Below, one piece after another: positions 8,750 to 16,544 of a stretch of DNA of 64,000 nucleotides. Within the stretch, counting starts at the first letter, position 1. Every line of letters starts with the position of its first letter. The translations under genes were made by a program, and so were the position numbers. The DNA is from Dyadobacter psychrophilus (GTDB lineage Bacteria; Bacteroidota; Bacteroidia; Cytophagales; Spirosomataceae), in NCBI RefSeq assembly GCF_900167945.1, contig NZ_FUZA01000007.1:248001-312000 (forward strand), given 5' to 3'. The notes beneath the pieces were generated by a model. The model saw only the letters and a program-made list of their open reading frames with translations. It was not told the DNA's origin and made no database searches.

Positions 8750-9445
8750 TTAGTCTCTTTTAACTGAGCCCGCACCGGAAGAGCTGGAATGAATGTCCTT
8801 TGCAGTTCCTGAGTAACGAATGCTGCTCGCGCCACTGGCATCTGCGTGCAATGCTGCACTTGCTGCAACAGCTGCACTGCTAGCCCCCGACGCATCAATG
8901 TTGACGGTTTTGGCAGAAAAATCGCGGCCTTTGAAAGAGGAAGCGCCCGAAATTTCTCCGTTCAAAACATCACCCTGGCCTGTTAGCGTGAGAGAAGAAG
9001 CGCCTGACAGCTCCACAGTTACTTTTGGCGCCGAAAATTCCATGTTAACCTGCGAGGCACCTGAAACTTCAATATCCATATTTTTTACGCCGGAAAAAGG
9101 AGCAACATTAGCCTTGCAAGCACCGGAAAAGTCCACCGCTTCCAAAGCAGGCATTGTAATGCTCACATTCACCGTCTTCCTGTTCTTATTCCAGCCATTT
9201 CCTTTGTATCCCAAATGCAGCGCATCCCCTTTGATCGTCGCTTCGAGATCATCAAGATCTTCGGCGCGTCCACTGGTTGAAATGCTGTATTTGCTTCCCT
9301 GTTTCACCTCAATGCGGAACGCACTGCCCATTGAGAGTTTATCGAAATTGGATAAATTAAAATTACGGGTTTCCTGCGCACTGGCAGTCAGGGATAAAGC
9401 AAGCGTTAATAGTGCTGCAAACGAAAATACTAGGGTCTTTTTCAT
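8750..9445 (-). CDS. Exported DUF2807 (GIN domain) head protein
   Basis: A 231-residue exported protein: signal peptide to about residue 23 (SLTASAQ), then a DUF2807 domain of right-handed beta-helix type. The repeated (S/A)SGAS motif (for example SGASQVNME, SGASSLTLT, SGASSFKG, ASGASSAAV, ASGASSIRYS) is the coil repeat of this fold. DUF2807 proteins are described as putative auto-transporter adhesin heads and their function is not established. It shares its fold with the C-terminus of the larger PspC protein 72 bp upstream, so the two may contact the same partner. Last gene of the cassette. Confidence 0.85.
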   Translation of the reverse strand: MKKTLVFSFAALLTLALSLTASAQETRNFNLSNFDKLSMGSAFRIEVKQGSKYSISTSGRAEDLDDLEATIKGDALHLGYKGNGWNKNRKTVNVSITMPALEAVDFSGACKANVAPFSGVKNMDIEVSGASQVNMEFSAPKVTVELSGASSLTLTGQGDVLNGEISGASSFKGRDFSAKTVNIDASGASSAAVAASAALHADASGASSIRYSGTAKDIHSSSSGAGSVKRD

Positions 9446-9517
9446 GGTATTAAATTAATTAGATGGACTTTCTGAAAAGATGTACAGCCTTTATAAAAAG
9501 TTGCACGGTTCACTAAT

Positions 9518-12070
9518 TTATTCCTCTGAGTTGATCTTGCTTGCGCCGTTTGCGTTTTTGGACAGGTTTGGAATTCTACCCAGCTCGATTTTCGATGCGC
9601 CGGATGCTTCCACATTTGCATTTTGAATACTCATCTCGGTGGCCGTCAACTTACAAGCTCCATGCGCGTCCAGGGTTGCCGAGTTAGCGGATCCCTTCAA
9701 AAATGCACGGGATGCACCCGCAATGTCCAGATTCAGCTCTTTTACCTCCAGATTGATCTCCGTCTTTGATGCACCGGCAATGTCCACGTCCAGTTTTTCT
9801 AATCCTGTAAAGCCTGCAACCCTGGTTTTATTTGCACCTGAAAGTGATATTCCTTCAACCGTTGGCATGGTGATAATCAACCCGATACGCTTCCAATTGT
9901 TTTGATCAAAAATCGTGAAGCTTGAACTTTTAACACGTAATGTGCCATTTTCAACAGTCACCTTCAAATCGTCCACCGCTTCCTCTGTTTCGCTATCCGC
10001 AGAAACATTGAACTCTGCTCCCTGGCGAACCAGAATGGAATAAGCGCCGCCTATGTCTATTTTTGTAAACCCTCCCACTGGGAATTGCTTGATATAATTA
10101 CCGCGTTCCCCCAGCTCAACATTGCTGTTGTCATCATTGATATCAAAATCAAAACCTTCGGAATTATCATTATTGTTCCTCTCTTCGTCAAGGATAAATT
10201 TCGCCGGCAAATTGATACAAACCAGTCCGGAGTCACTTTTAACCACCCAAAGTAATTTGTTCCAGGAGATTTCGCTGTTATCAACATCGTAACGTTTCAG
10301 CATGTGATGCCTACTTTCCCAATGTGACAGCGTATGGTAAAAGTCCCGGGTCATATAAAAGGGCTTGTTATAAGGCAGGTTAACGGTCAGATCGATCTGC
10401 TGATCGCGGAAACGACCGCCTTTGCCAAATACAGGCCCATCATTAAAAATAAACACCGAATCCTTCACTTCGATATTGTAAGTTAAGGCCTGCGCATTTT
10501 TCTTGGCATCTGCTGTCGTCGAACCGCGGGATACAAGCCTTTTATCAAGCTTAATGCTGTCAGCCGTGTTATAACCTTCGAGACTGATATGAACATCGAC
10601 GTTATCTTCGTCGTCCGTATAGGTGTGATCGAAAGTCAATGTACCCTGCGGAAATGCATAAAATGTAGATTGCAGCACTTCACCGCGTCTCGCAAAATTT
10701 CTTTGATAAGAAATCCCGCCAATTGTGCTGCCTATGATCCCTACGATCCAAAGACCTAACAATGTGAGCCAAACGGAGCTTCCAACGACACGCTTATTGG
10801 ACAAAAGGGTCAGTCCTAATAAAAGAAATGTAATGAAAGGAATCGCCGTTGCCAGCAAACCCGACAAGATCAGCGTATCAGGTAATTCCTGGAATATTAA
10901 AAAGGGAATAGGCAGGTTATCGAAAGGAACGGAGTTGGTCACACCCAGCGCCACCGCTCCGCCAATCACCAATGTAAGCAGCGCCATAACGGCCATAGCG
11001 ATCAAAGAAGCCCCTATTAATATCCGGATAATGGGTCCTAAACCTCTTAACATTCTACCTAATGCGCCGATGATCAATGCGATCGCACGAAAAGGGAAAA
11101 GTAAAACTTTTGTCAAAATATGCTCCTCACCTGTTTTTCCATCAAGATTCAGACTTTGTTTAATGTTTGATTCAATGTTAGATAAAGTGATGGGTTCACC
11201 TTGCATTTCCATTTTTTCTGTAAGCGTATTCGCTACGGGCGCAATCACCCAAAGAATGATATAAACCAACACGCCGGTTCCAAAAAGCAGGATAGACAAC
11301 ACCCAAAGAAACCGCACAACGCCCAGATCAACGCCAAAATAAGATGCTACACCGGCAGCAACCCCACCAACTACTTTACGGTCCGGATCACGATAGAATT
11401 TCTTGATCTGCGTATCTTCCTCCAATGTTGTAGAACCTGGAAACGCAACCCACATGGCAATGTAAACCAGCACCATAAAACCTGAAAGCGGACCAAATTC
11501 ATCCTCCATGTTCAAGTCCATCATGCCCGAACCAGCTGGTAACCCGATCACCATAAAAAGGAATGCAAGTCTAACCCAAATTGGATCAATGGTGAAGTAA
11601 TGCGCAAGTCCGGCAGCAACACCGCCTAAAAGTTTGCGTCGCAAGTCGCGGTAAAGTTTTCTTGGACCCGCAGGGTTTACAGGCTCTGTTTTGGGAGCAC
11701 TATATGAAGAAGATGCTGATGCAGAATATGCTTCCTCTTTTGGTGTATAACCTTTTGATGCAGCAGATTCCAACGGGTCAGCGAGAATGTCTTCTGCTTG
11801 TTCGATGGCCTCGAAGTCGGCGACTGTCCCCATTGCGGCGATCAGTTCGTCCACGTCGGAAAGAGAAATTACCTGTTTTGCTTCTACTTTTTGTTTGTTC
11901 AAAAACCGCTCTGCGATCCTTCCTTCGATGTCAGACAAAATCTCTTTGCTATCGGCAAAAGATGAGAAGTATTTCTGAATGGAAGAAAGGTAGCCTTTCA
12001 GTTTTTCGTAACCGTCTTCCTCAATATGGAAGATAATGCCACCAATATTTATGCTGATTGTCTTTTTCAT
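9518..12070 (-). CDS. PspC domain membrane protein with C-terminal DUF2807 domain
   Basis: An 850-residue membrane protein. Residues 1-95 form a cytoplasmic domain starting MKKTISINIGG (common in Bacteroidota PspC proteins). Two PspC domains follow (about 137-210 and 222-290, both with KLLGGVAAGLA / KVVGGVAAGVA and paired hydrophobic helices), then more membrane helices (about 325-460) and an extracytoplasmic region ending in a DUF2807 beta-helix (about 640-845, repeats SGANKTR, AGASKTE, AGASRAF, SGASKIE). PspC senses envelope stress in proteobacteria; here the output is unknown. It lies 29 bp downstream of padR, which probably controls it. Confidence 0.88.
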   Translation of the reverse strand: MKKTISINIGGIIFHIEEDGYEKLKGYLSSIQKYFSSFADSKEILSDIEGRIAERFLNKQKVEAKQVISLSDVDELIAAMGTVADFEAIEQAEDILADPLESAASKGYTPKEEAYSASASSSYSAPKTEPVNPAGPRKLYRDLRRKLLGGVAAGLAHYFTIDPIWVRLAFLFMVIGLPAGSGMMDLNMEDEFGPLSGFMVLVYIAMWVAFPGSTTLEEDTQIKKFYRDPDRKVVGGVAAGVASYFGVDLGVVRFLWVLSILLFGTGVLVYIILWVIAPVANTLTEKMEMQGEPITLSNIESNIKQSLNLDGKTGEEHILTKVLLFPFRAIALIIGALGRMLRGLGPIIRILIGASLIAMAVMALLTLVIGGAVALGVTNSVPFDNLPIPFLIFQELPDTLILSGLLATAIPFITFLLLGLTLLSNKRVVGSSVWLTLLGLWIVGIIGSTIGGISYQRNFARRGEVLQSTFYAFPQGTLTFDHTYTDDEDNVDVHISLEGYNTADSIKLDKRLVSRGSTTADAKKNAQALTYNIEVKDSVFIFNDGPVFGKGGRFRDQQIDLTVNLPYNKPFYMTRDFYHTLSHWESRHHMLKRYDVDNSEISWNKLLWVVKSDSGLVCINLPAKFILDEERNNNDNSEGFDFDINDDNSNVELGERGNYIKQFPVGGFTKIDIGGAYSILVRQGAEFNVSADSETEEAVDDLKVTVENGTLRVKSSSFTIFDQNNWKRIGLIITMPTVEGISLSGANKTRVAGFTGLEKLDVDIAGASKTEINLEVKELNLDIAGASRAFLKGSANSATLDAHGACKLTATEMSIQNANVEASGASKIELGRIPNLSKNANGASKINSEE

Positions 12071-12099
12071 GGTTGAAATAATCGAATGTCTCTAAATGA

Positions 12100-12474
12100 T
12101 CAGTTAGGTTCGGGAAGATTGGAAGAGGCTGCTTTGCTCAATTCCTCTGTGCGGTGTATAACAGTTTGCACAGACTCCGCCAGTTCAAACCAGGTGGCTT
12201 GCATTGCATCCAGGAATATTTTCCCCTCATCAGTCAAAACATAATATTTTCTCGGCGGGCCCGAGGAGGACTCCACCCATTTATAATCCAGCCAGCCAGA
12301 ATTTTTTAACCTGGTAAGAAGCGGATACAGCGTTCCTTCCACAACCATAATGTGCGCAGAAGTCAACTCATCCAACATATCAGAAGCGTATACTTCGCCT
12401 CTTGATATGATGTGCAGAATACAGAATTCCAAAATTCCCTTCCGCATCTGCACTTGGGCATTTTCAATATTCAT
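12100..12474 (-). CDS. PadR family transcriptional regulator
   Basis: A 124-residue winged-helix repressor. The family pattern is clear: RKGILEFCILHIISRGEVYASDML, then VVEGTLYPLLTRLKNSGWLDYKW (recognition helix and wing), SSGPPRKYYVLTDEGK, and a C-terminal dimerisation helix. The short C-terminal arm fits the PadR-s2 type found with PspC genes in Bacteroidota. It is first in a padR - pspC - DUF2807 operon. A palindrome overlaps its promoter (12557-12579), which suggests autoregulation. The inducing signal is unknown. Confidence 0.93.
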   Translation of the reverse strand: MNIENAQVQMRKGILEFCILHIISRGEVYASDMLDELTSAHIMVVEGTLYPLLTRLKNSGWLDYKWVESSSGPPRKYYVLTDEGKIFLDAMQATWFELAESVQTVIHRTEELSKAASSNLPEPN

Positions 12475-12542
12475 GTGGTTTCATGTGTTAATTAAATGTA
12501 AAAGTTCATGGCTAACAGATAGGATTTTACCTTCTGGTATTA

Positions 12543-12579
12543 CAAAGGTATACACAGGTACTTTGCGATGCAAGGTACC
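12543..12579 (-). promoter_or_regulatory. padR promoter with overlapping palindromic operator
   Basis: On the minus strand, TACCTTTG (plus 12543-12550) matches the Bacteroidota -7 element TAnnTTTG, and TTG (plus 12571-12573) lies 20 bp upstream as the -33 element. An imperfect palindrome, GGTACTTTGC / GCAAGGTACC with a 3-bp spacer (12557-12579, one mismatch), covers the -33 element and the spacer. This is where a repressor would block RNA polymerase; the padR start is about 60 nt downstream. Confidence 0.65.
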
Positions 12580-12710
12580 ATGTTAAAAAGATTGACGAGT
12601 TAGGATGAATGGTAATTTTAATATGTTGATCGGCTTAAAATATATATGATGCATCTGGCCTCATTATTTTGCGTTATATTTTGATGTACTAATGATCTTA
12701 ATCAACTGCT

Positions 12711-13220
12711 TTGGCAACACAAACTAAGCTATATATTATCGCCGCCATGAGCGAAAACCGGGTGATCGGAAACAAAAACAGTCTTCCCTGGCACCTGCCG
12801 GATGAATGGGCACATTTTAGGAAAGTCACAGATGGCAAGCCTTTCTTAATGGGCCGAAAAAGTTTTGAGGCGCCGGACGCGCTGCATTCGACCTATAAAA
12901 ACGTGATCCTATCATCAGCCACACCAGAAAGCGGCTCGCCCGAAACGGTATATGTAAAAGATATTTCTGCTGCATTGGCGTTACTTTCTGGCGAAGACAC
13001 CGTATTCGTATTGGGCGGCGCTTCAGTTTTTTTAGAAATGCTGCCGATCGTTCAAAAATTATATCTGACCATTGTACACGCACAGGTTGAAGGCGACGCA
13101 TTTTTTCCGGTAGTAAATCAGGACGACTGGATCTTAATCAGCTCTGAATTTCATGAGCAGGATGAAAAACACGAATTCTCATTTTCCATGAATGTTTACG
13201 AAAGAAAAAACACCGGTTAA
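12711..13220 (+). CDS. folA: Dihydrofolate reductase
   Basis: A 169-residue enzyme that reduces dihydrofolate to tetrahydrofolate with NADPH. Seen: IIAAMSENRVIG (8-19), LPWHLPDEWAHFRKVT with an acidic residue at the proton-donor position (apparently Glu, as in vertebrate enzymes, rather than Asp), MGRKSFEA, VFVLGGASVF (NADPH loop), and LYLTIVHAQVEGDAFFP. The start is TTG: an in-frame stop at 12699-12701 excludes earlier starts, and the next ATG (codon 13) would cut off the first beta-strand. The C25 protease gene follows after 33 bp. Confidence 0.95.
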   Translation: MATQTKLYIIAAMSENRVIGNKNSLPWHLPDEWAHFRKVTDGKPFLMGRKSFEAPDALHSTYKNVILSSATPESGSPETVYVKDISAALALLSGEDTVFVLGGASVFLEMLPIVQKLYLTIVHAQVEGDAFFPVVNQDDWILISSEFHEQDEKHEFSFSMNVYERKNTG

Positions 13221-13253
13221 GGACGTACGCAACCTGTTCATTCACTTATTTGC

Positions 13254-15683
13254 ATGAACAAAATCATTACACACACTTTTATTTTCTTGTTTTTCAGCGC
13301 ACGAACGACGTCCGTTGCAGCTCAGACATTAGTCGGAAACGAGTGGATCACCCCTAGCCAAACCTATCTGCGCATTCCGGTCGTAGAAAATGGATTTTAT
13401 AAAATCTCCGGCAGCGAACTCCAAGAAGCGGGCTTTCCCATCGATAGCAGTCAATGTTCCTCATTTCAAATGTTTTGGCGGGGAAAAGAAATTGCGATTC
13501 AGGTGAAAAACGATGACGATCGCATCAGTCAGATCCTCTTTCTGGGACAACGAAACGATGGTGCACCGGACAGCGCGCTTTACGTAAACCGCACTTACAT
13601 TCCACATCCACATTACAGCCTATATTCTGACACCAGTGCTTATTTTTTAACCTTTAATGCTGCCGGCATTATCGGCAAGAGAATGCAATTCAACGCTGGC
13701 ACGACGTCAGATTCACTTGACTATCATCTTACAGAAGCGGATAAGCTCTTCACATCACATTACGCGCCCGGTAATTTTTATCCGCCCGAAAATGGTTTTA
13801 ACGACGGCTCAGCACTTTCCGGGTATGACGTGGGCGAAGGCTGGACCGGCCCGGAAATCAGGCATAATGCTTCCTATTCTTTTACATTGGACATGAAAAG
13901 AGCGCTGATTTCCCATTTTTCCAAAGCACAAATCGAGTTAGTCCTGGTGGGACGCTCGGCTGGAAACCATACTTATACGCTTTGGTCTTCGGATAAATCG
14001 GGTTTAAAAAGAAAAATTAAAACCTTCAACATTCAGAATTTCGATTCCATTACATTAAAAACTTTTCTGGACCCGGCAGATTTTAGCAGCGAACACGAGC
14101 TGAAATTCACATTGGTCCCGGCTGGAAATGAAGGGAGTATATCTTTGTCATATGCCAAACTGCGCTATCCGCAGAGGACTCTACCTAATGAGCCGGCATA
14201 TCAGCCAGAACCGGCGAACATTTTAAAACCCCGATTAGTAAGATTCCGCAACATTGATTTACAATCATTTAATTATCTGATCATTACACATCCTGCAAGG
14301 CGGATTCCCGTCTCGAATGTTGATCCGGTTGCTGCTTATGCAGCTTATCGAGCATCCGTGCAAGGAGGCACCTTCGAGCCATTGATCATGAATAGCGAAG
14401 AGATCTACGATCAGTTTAATTATGGCATTCCGGGGCCGCTAGGCATTAAAAATATGATTTCGTGGATGACAAGAGCAGGTAACTTAAAATTCGTCTTCCT
14501 CATCGGGCGTTCTGTTGACCCGCAAACCGTAAGGAAATCACCCCAGGCACGCACATTGGACATGGTTCCCAACGCCGGCTGGCCAGGCTCCGACATTGCG
14601 CTTGTTATGGGGTCGGATTCTGCTTCCGGTTTGAGCCCGATTATCCCGATCGGACGTCTCAATGCATTAACATCTCAAAATGTTTATGATTACCTGATCA
14701 AAGTAAAAGCTGTTGAAGCGGAGCCTCCATCGGCTTCCTGGCGAAAAAATATCCTGCATCTGAGCGGCGGAAGATCTGCCGAAGAGATTTCCGTTTTCAA
14801 AGATTATGTAGAATCTTTTGAGCAAAAAATAAAGTATGCACCATTTGCAGCGCATGTTGAAACTATTTCAAAAAAGACGACTGATCCCGTTGAAAATGTT
14901 TTGGCTCACATTCCTGTTAATAAGGGAATAAGTCTGATCACATTGTTTGGGCATTCCAGTTTGGGTGTGACCGACATTGATATCGGAATGGCGAGTGATC
15001 CGGAAGCAAAAATTCAAAACCATCCGCGCTATCCGGCGATCATTATAAACGGCTGCGCGGCGGGAAGTATTTTTTATTCAGCAAAAACCCTGAGCAGCGA
15101 TTGGATTTTTAGTCCTGATAAAGGTGCTGTCCTGTTTCTTGCACACACATTTAACGGCTTATCTACCGATTTAAAACATTACACAGAAAGCTTTTACGAA
15201 GTCCTGGCAGATTCCAACTTCACGAACGAACCATTTGGTGTAATCCAAAATGAAGCCATCCGTAGAAATTTAATCAAACATAATAACATTACCGCAATCA
15301 TCACAGCCCAGCAAATGGTGCTGCATGGCGATCCGGCGATCCGCATTTTCCCGAAAGACCCAACATTACATCCAGGCAATTCGCAGCCCGCATCATCGGG
15401 TATCACGGAGATAAACGTTTCTCCAAATCCGTCCGACCATTATTTTCGATTTTTTATTGAATTTGATTCCATGAATCCTCCCCAAAAACTGAATTTATCC
15501 GTTCATGATTTATGGGGCAGGAAGGTGAAAGAATTTTCATTTGATGTGCATTCCGGAAAAAATGAGTGGCTTTGGTATCCCGGAAACCCGCCGTCGGGCG
15601 TTTATTTATACAGCCTGGAAGTTGACCAAAGAAACGGGACTGCCCAAAAGGCATTACAGGGAAGATTGATTTGGCTTCATTAA
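13254..15683 (+). CDS. Gingipain-like C25 family cysteine peptidase with type IX sorting domain
   Basis: An 809-residue secreted protein: signal peptide (core about 7-22, SVAAQ), an N-terminal beta domain, then the C25 peptidase domain (about 340-700). The catalytic His is in LFGHSS (His567) and Cys in INGCAAG (Cys601). Residues about 725-809 are a type IX sorting domain (VSPNPSDHYF, then PPSGVYLYSLEV). It resembles PorU in architecture but is shorter and has its own sorting signal, so it is more likely a secreted protease or a PorU-like paralogue than the sortase itself. It starts 33 bp after folA. Confidence 0.85.
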   Translation: MNKIITHTFIFLFFSARTTSVAAQTLVGNEWITPSQTYLRIPVVENGFYKISGSELQEAGFPIDSSQCSSFQMFWRGKEIAIQVKNDDDRISQILFLGQRNDGAPDSALYVNRTYIPHPHYSLYSDTSAYFLTFNAAGIIGKRMQFNAGTTSDSLDYHLTEADKLFTSHYAPGNFYPPENGFNDGSALSGYDVGEGWTGPEIRHNASYSFTLDMKRALISHFSKAQIELVLVGRSAGNHTYTLWSSDKSGLKRKIKTFNIQNFDSITLKTFLDPADFSSEHELKFTLVPAGNEGSISLSYAKLRYPQRTLPNEPAYQPEPANILKPRLVRFRNIDLQSFNYLIITHPARRIPVSNVDPVAAYAAYRASVQGGTFEPLIMNSEEIYDQFNYGIPGPLGIKNMISWMTRAGNLKFVFLIGRSVDPQTVRKSPQARTLDMVPNAGWPGSDIALVMGSDSASGLSPIIPIGRLNALTSQNVYDYLIKVKAVEAEPPSASWRKNILHLSGGRSAEEISVFKDYVESFEQKIKYAPFAAHVETISKKTTDPVENVLAHIPVNKGISLITLFGHSSLGVTDIDIGMASDPEAKIQNHPRYPAIIINGCAAGSIFYSAKTLSSDWIFSPDKGAVLFLAHTFNGLSTDLKHYTESFYEVLADSNFTNEPFGVIQNEAIRRNLIKHNNITAIITAQQMVLHGDPAIRIFPKDPTLHPGNSQPASSGITEINVSPNPSDHYFRFFIEFDSMNPPQKLNLSVHDLWGRKVKEFSFDVHSGKNEWLWYPGNPPSGVYLYSLEVDQRNGTAQKALQGRLIWLH

Positions 15684-15717
15684 CCTTATTCACCCTTTTC
15701 TTTCCGTAAAAACTTCT

Positions 15718-15725
15718 TATTTTTG
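15718..15725 (+). promoter_or_regulatory. Candidate -7 promoter element of the DUF4290 gene
   Basis: TATTTTTG matches TAnnTTTG exactly. A transcript start near 15730 would place the ATG at 15738 as the first AUG of the message. No clear -33 TTG is present. Confidence 0.45.
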
Positions 15726-15750
15726 TCGATTATAAAAATGACTTATCCAC

Positions 15751-16500
15751 TTGAAAGAATACGGTAGTAACGTACAAAAACTTGCTGATCACATCGTAAA
15801 GATGGAAGATAAGGCAAAACGCAACCTTTATGCGCACATTCTGGTTGAGCTCATGCGTCAGATCCATCCGAACATGAGGGATAACCAGGATTACACCAAT
15901 AAACTGTGGGATGACCTGTACATTATTTCCGGATTTGAATTGGATGTGGACAGTCCATTTCCACCGCCTTCTCCGGAAGCACTAGGAAAAAAGCCCCTTA
16001 AAGTAGGCTATAACCAACAAAATTTGATGTATCGCCATTACGGTCGCAACATCGATTTGCTCCTCGAAAAAGCCATTAATACCGAAAATAAAGAAGATAA
16101 GCTTGCTTTCGTTTCCTACATTTTCAGGCTCATGCGTTCCTTTTTTAACACCTGGAACAAGGATAATCCTGAGGACAATGTTCTGCTGGGCCAGCTGGAA
16201 CAACTCAGCAAAGGCCAGCTGAAAGAAGAAATCGATTATATCCGCGCCAACGGCCCCGTCGAAGCGGCACCAAAAGACCGGAACAACAGCAGCCAGGAAC
16301 GCAATCGCGGAAACAGCCATCAAGGCGGCGGCGGAGGCGGTTTCAAAGCCCAGTCCGGTCACAATTCCGAACGCCAGGGCGGTAACAATAACCAGGGCAA
16401 CTCTAATCGGAACAGGCCCAATAACAAGTTCTCGGGCCGGAACAACAACGGTAATAACAACAACAATAACCGGAACAACCGTAAAAAACCTGGAATCTAA
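15751..16500 (+). CDS. DUF4290 protein with Gly/Asn/Arg-rich tail
   Basis: A 249-residue cytosolic protein. Residues 1-160 match DUF4290, a helical Bacteroidota family of unknown function (EYGSNVQKLADHIVKMEDK, HPNMRDNQDYTNKLWDDL, YGRNIDLLLEKA). Residues about 175-249 are low-complexity and rich in Gly, Asn and Arg, like RNA-binding disordered tails. This frame opens with a TTG. An ATG at 15738 encodes MTYPLE in another frame, and removing one base from the run GAAAGAA (15753-15759) would fuse it as MTYPLEEYGSN, which looks like the natural N-terminus. Thus either a TTG start or a one-base frameshift. murA follows after 44 bp. Confidence 0.85.
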   Translation: MKEYGSNVQKLADHIVKMEDKAKRNLYAHILVELMRQIHPNMRDNQDYTNKLWDDLYIISGFELDVDSPFPPPSPEALGKKPLKVGYNQQNLMYRHYGRNIDLLLEKAINTENKEDKLAFVSYIFRLMRSFFNTWNKDNPEDNVLLGQLEQLSKGQLKEEIDYIRANGPVEAAPKDRNNSSQERNRGNSHQGGGGGGFKAQSGHNSERQGGNNNQGNSNRNRPNNKFSGRNNNGNNNNNNRNNRKKPGI

Positions 16501-16544
16501 CATCCAGGTTTAATTTTATCCTGTCAATTGCCCCACATTCAAAT

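Noticed and set aside
8820-9458. A 212-codon open frame antisense to the DUF2807 gene
   Set aside because: It is a shadow of the repeated SGAS coding on the minus strand, which keeps the reverse frame open; it shows no domain of its own.
10725-11264. A 179-codon open frame antisense to the PspC gene
   Set aside because: Opposite-strand shadow of membrane-helix coding; no start context or family.
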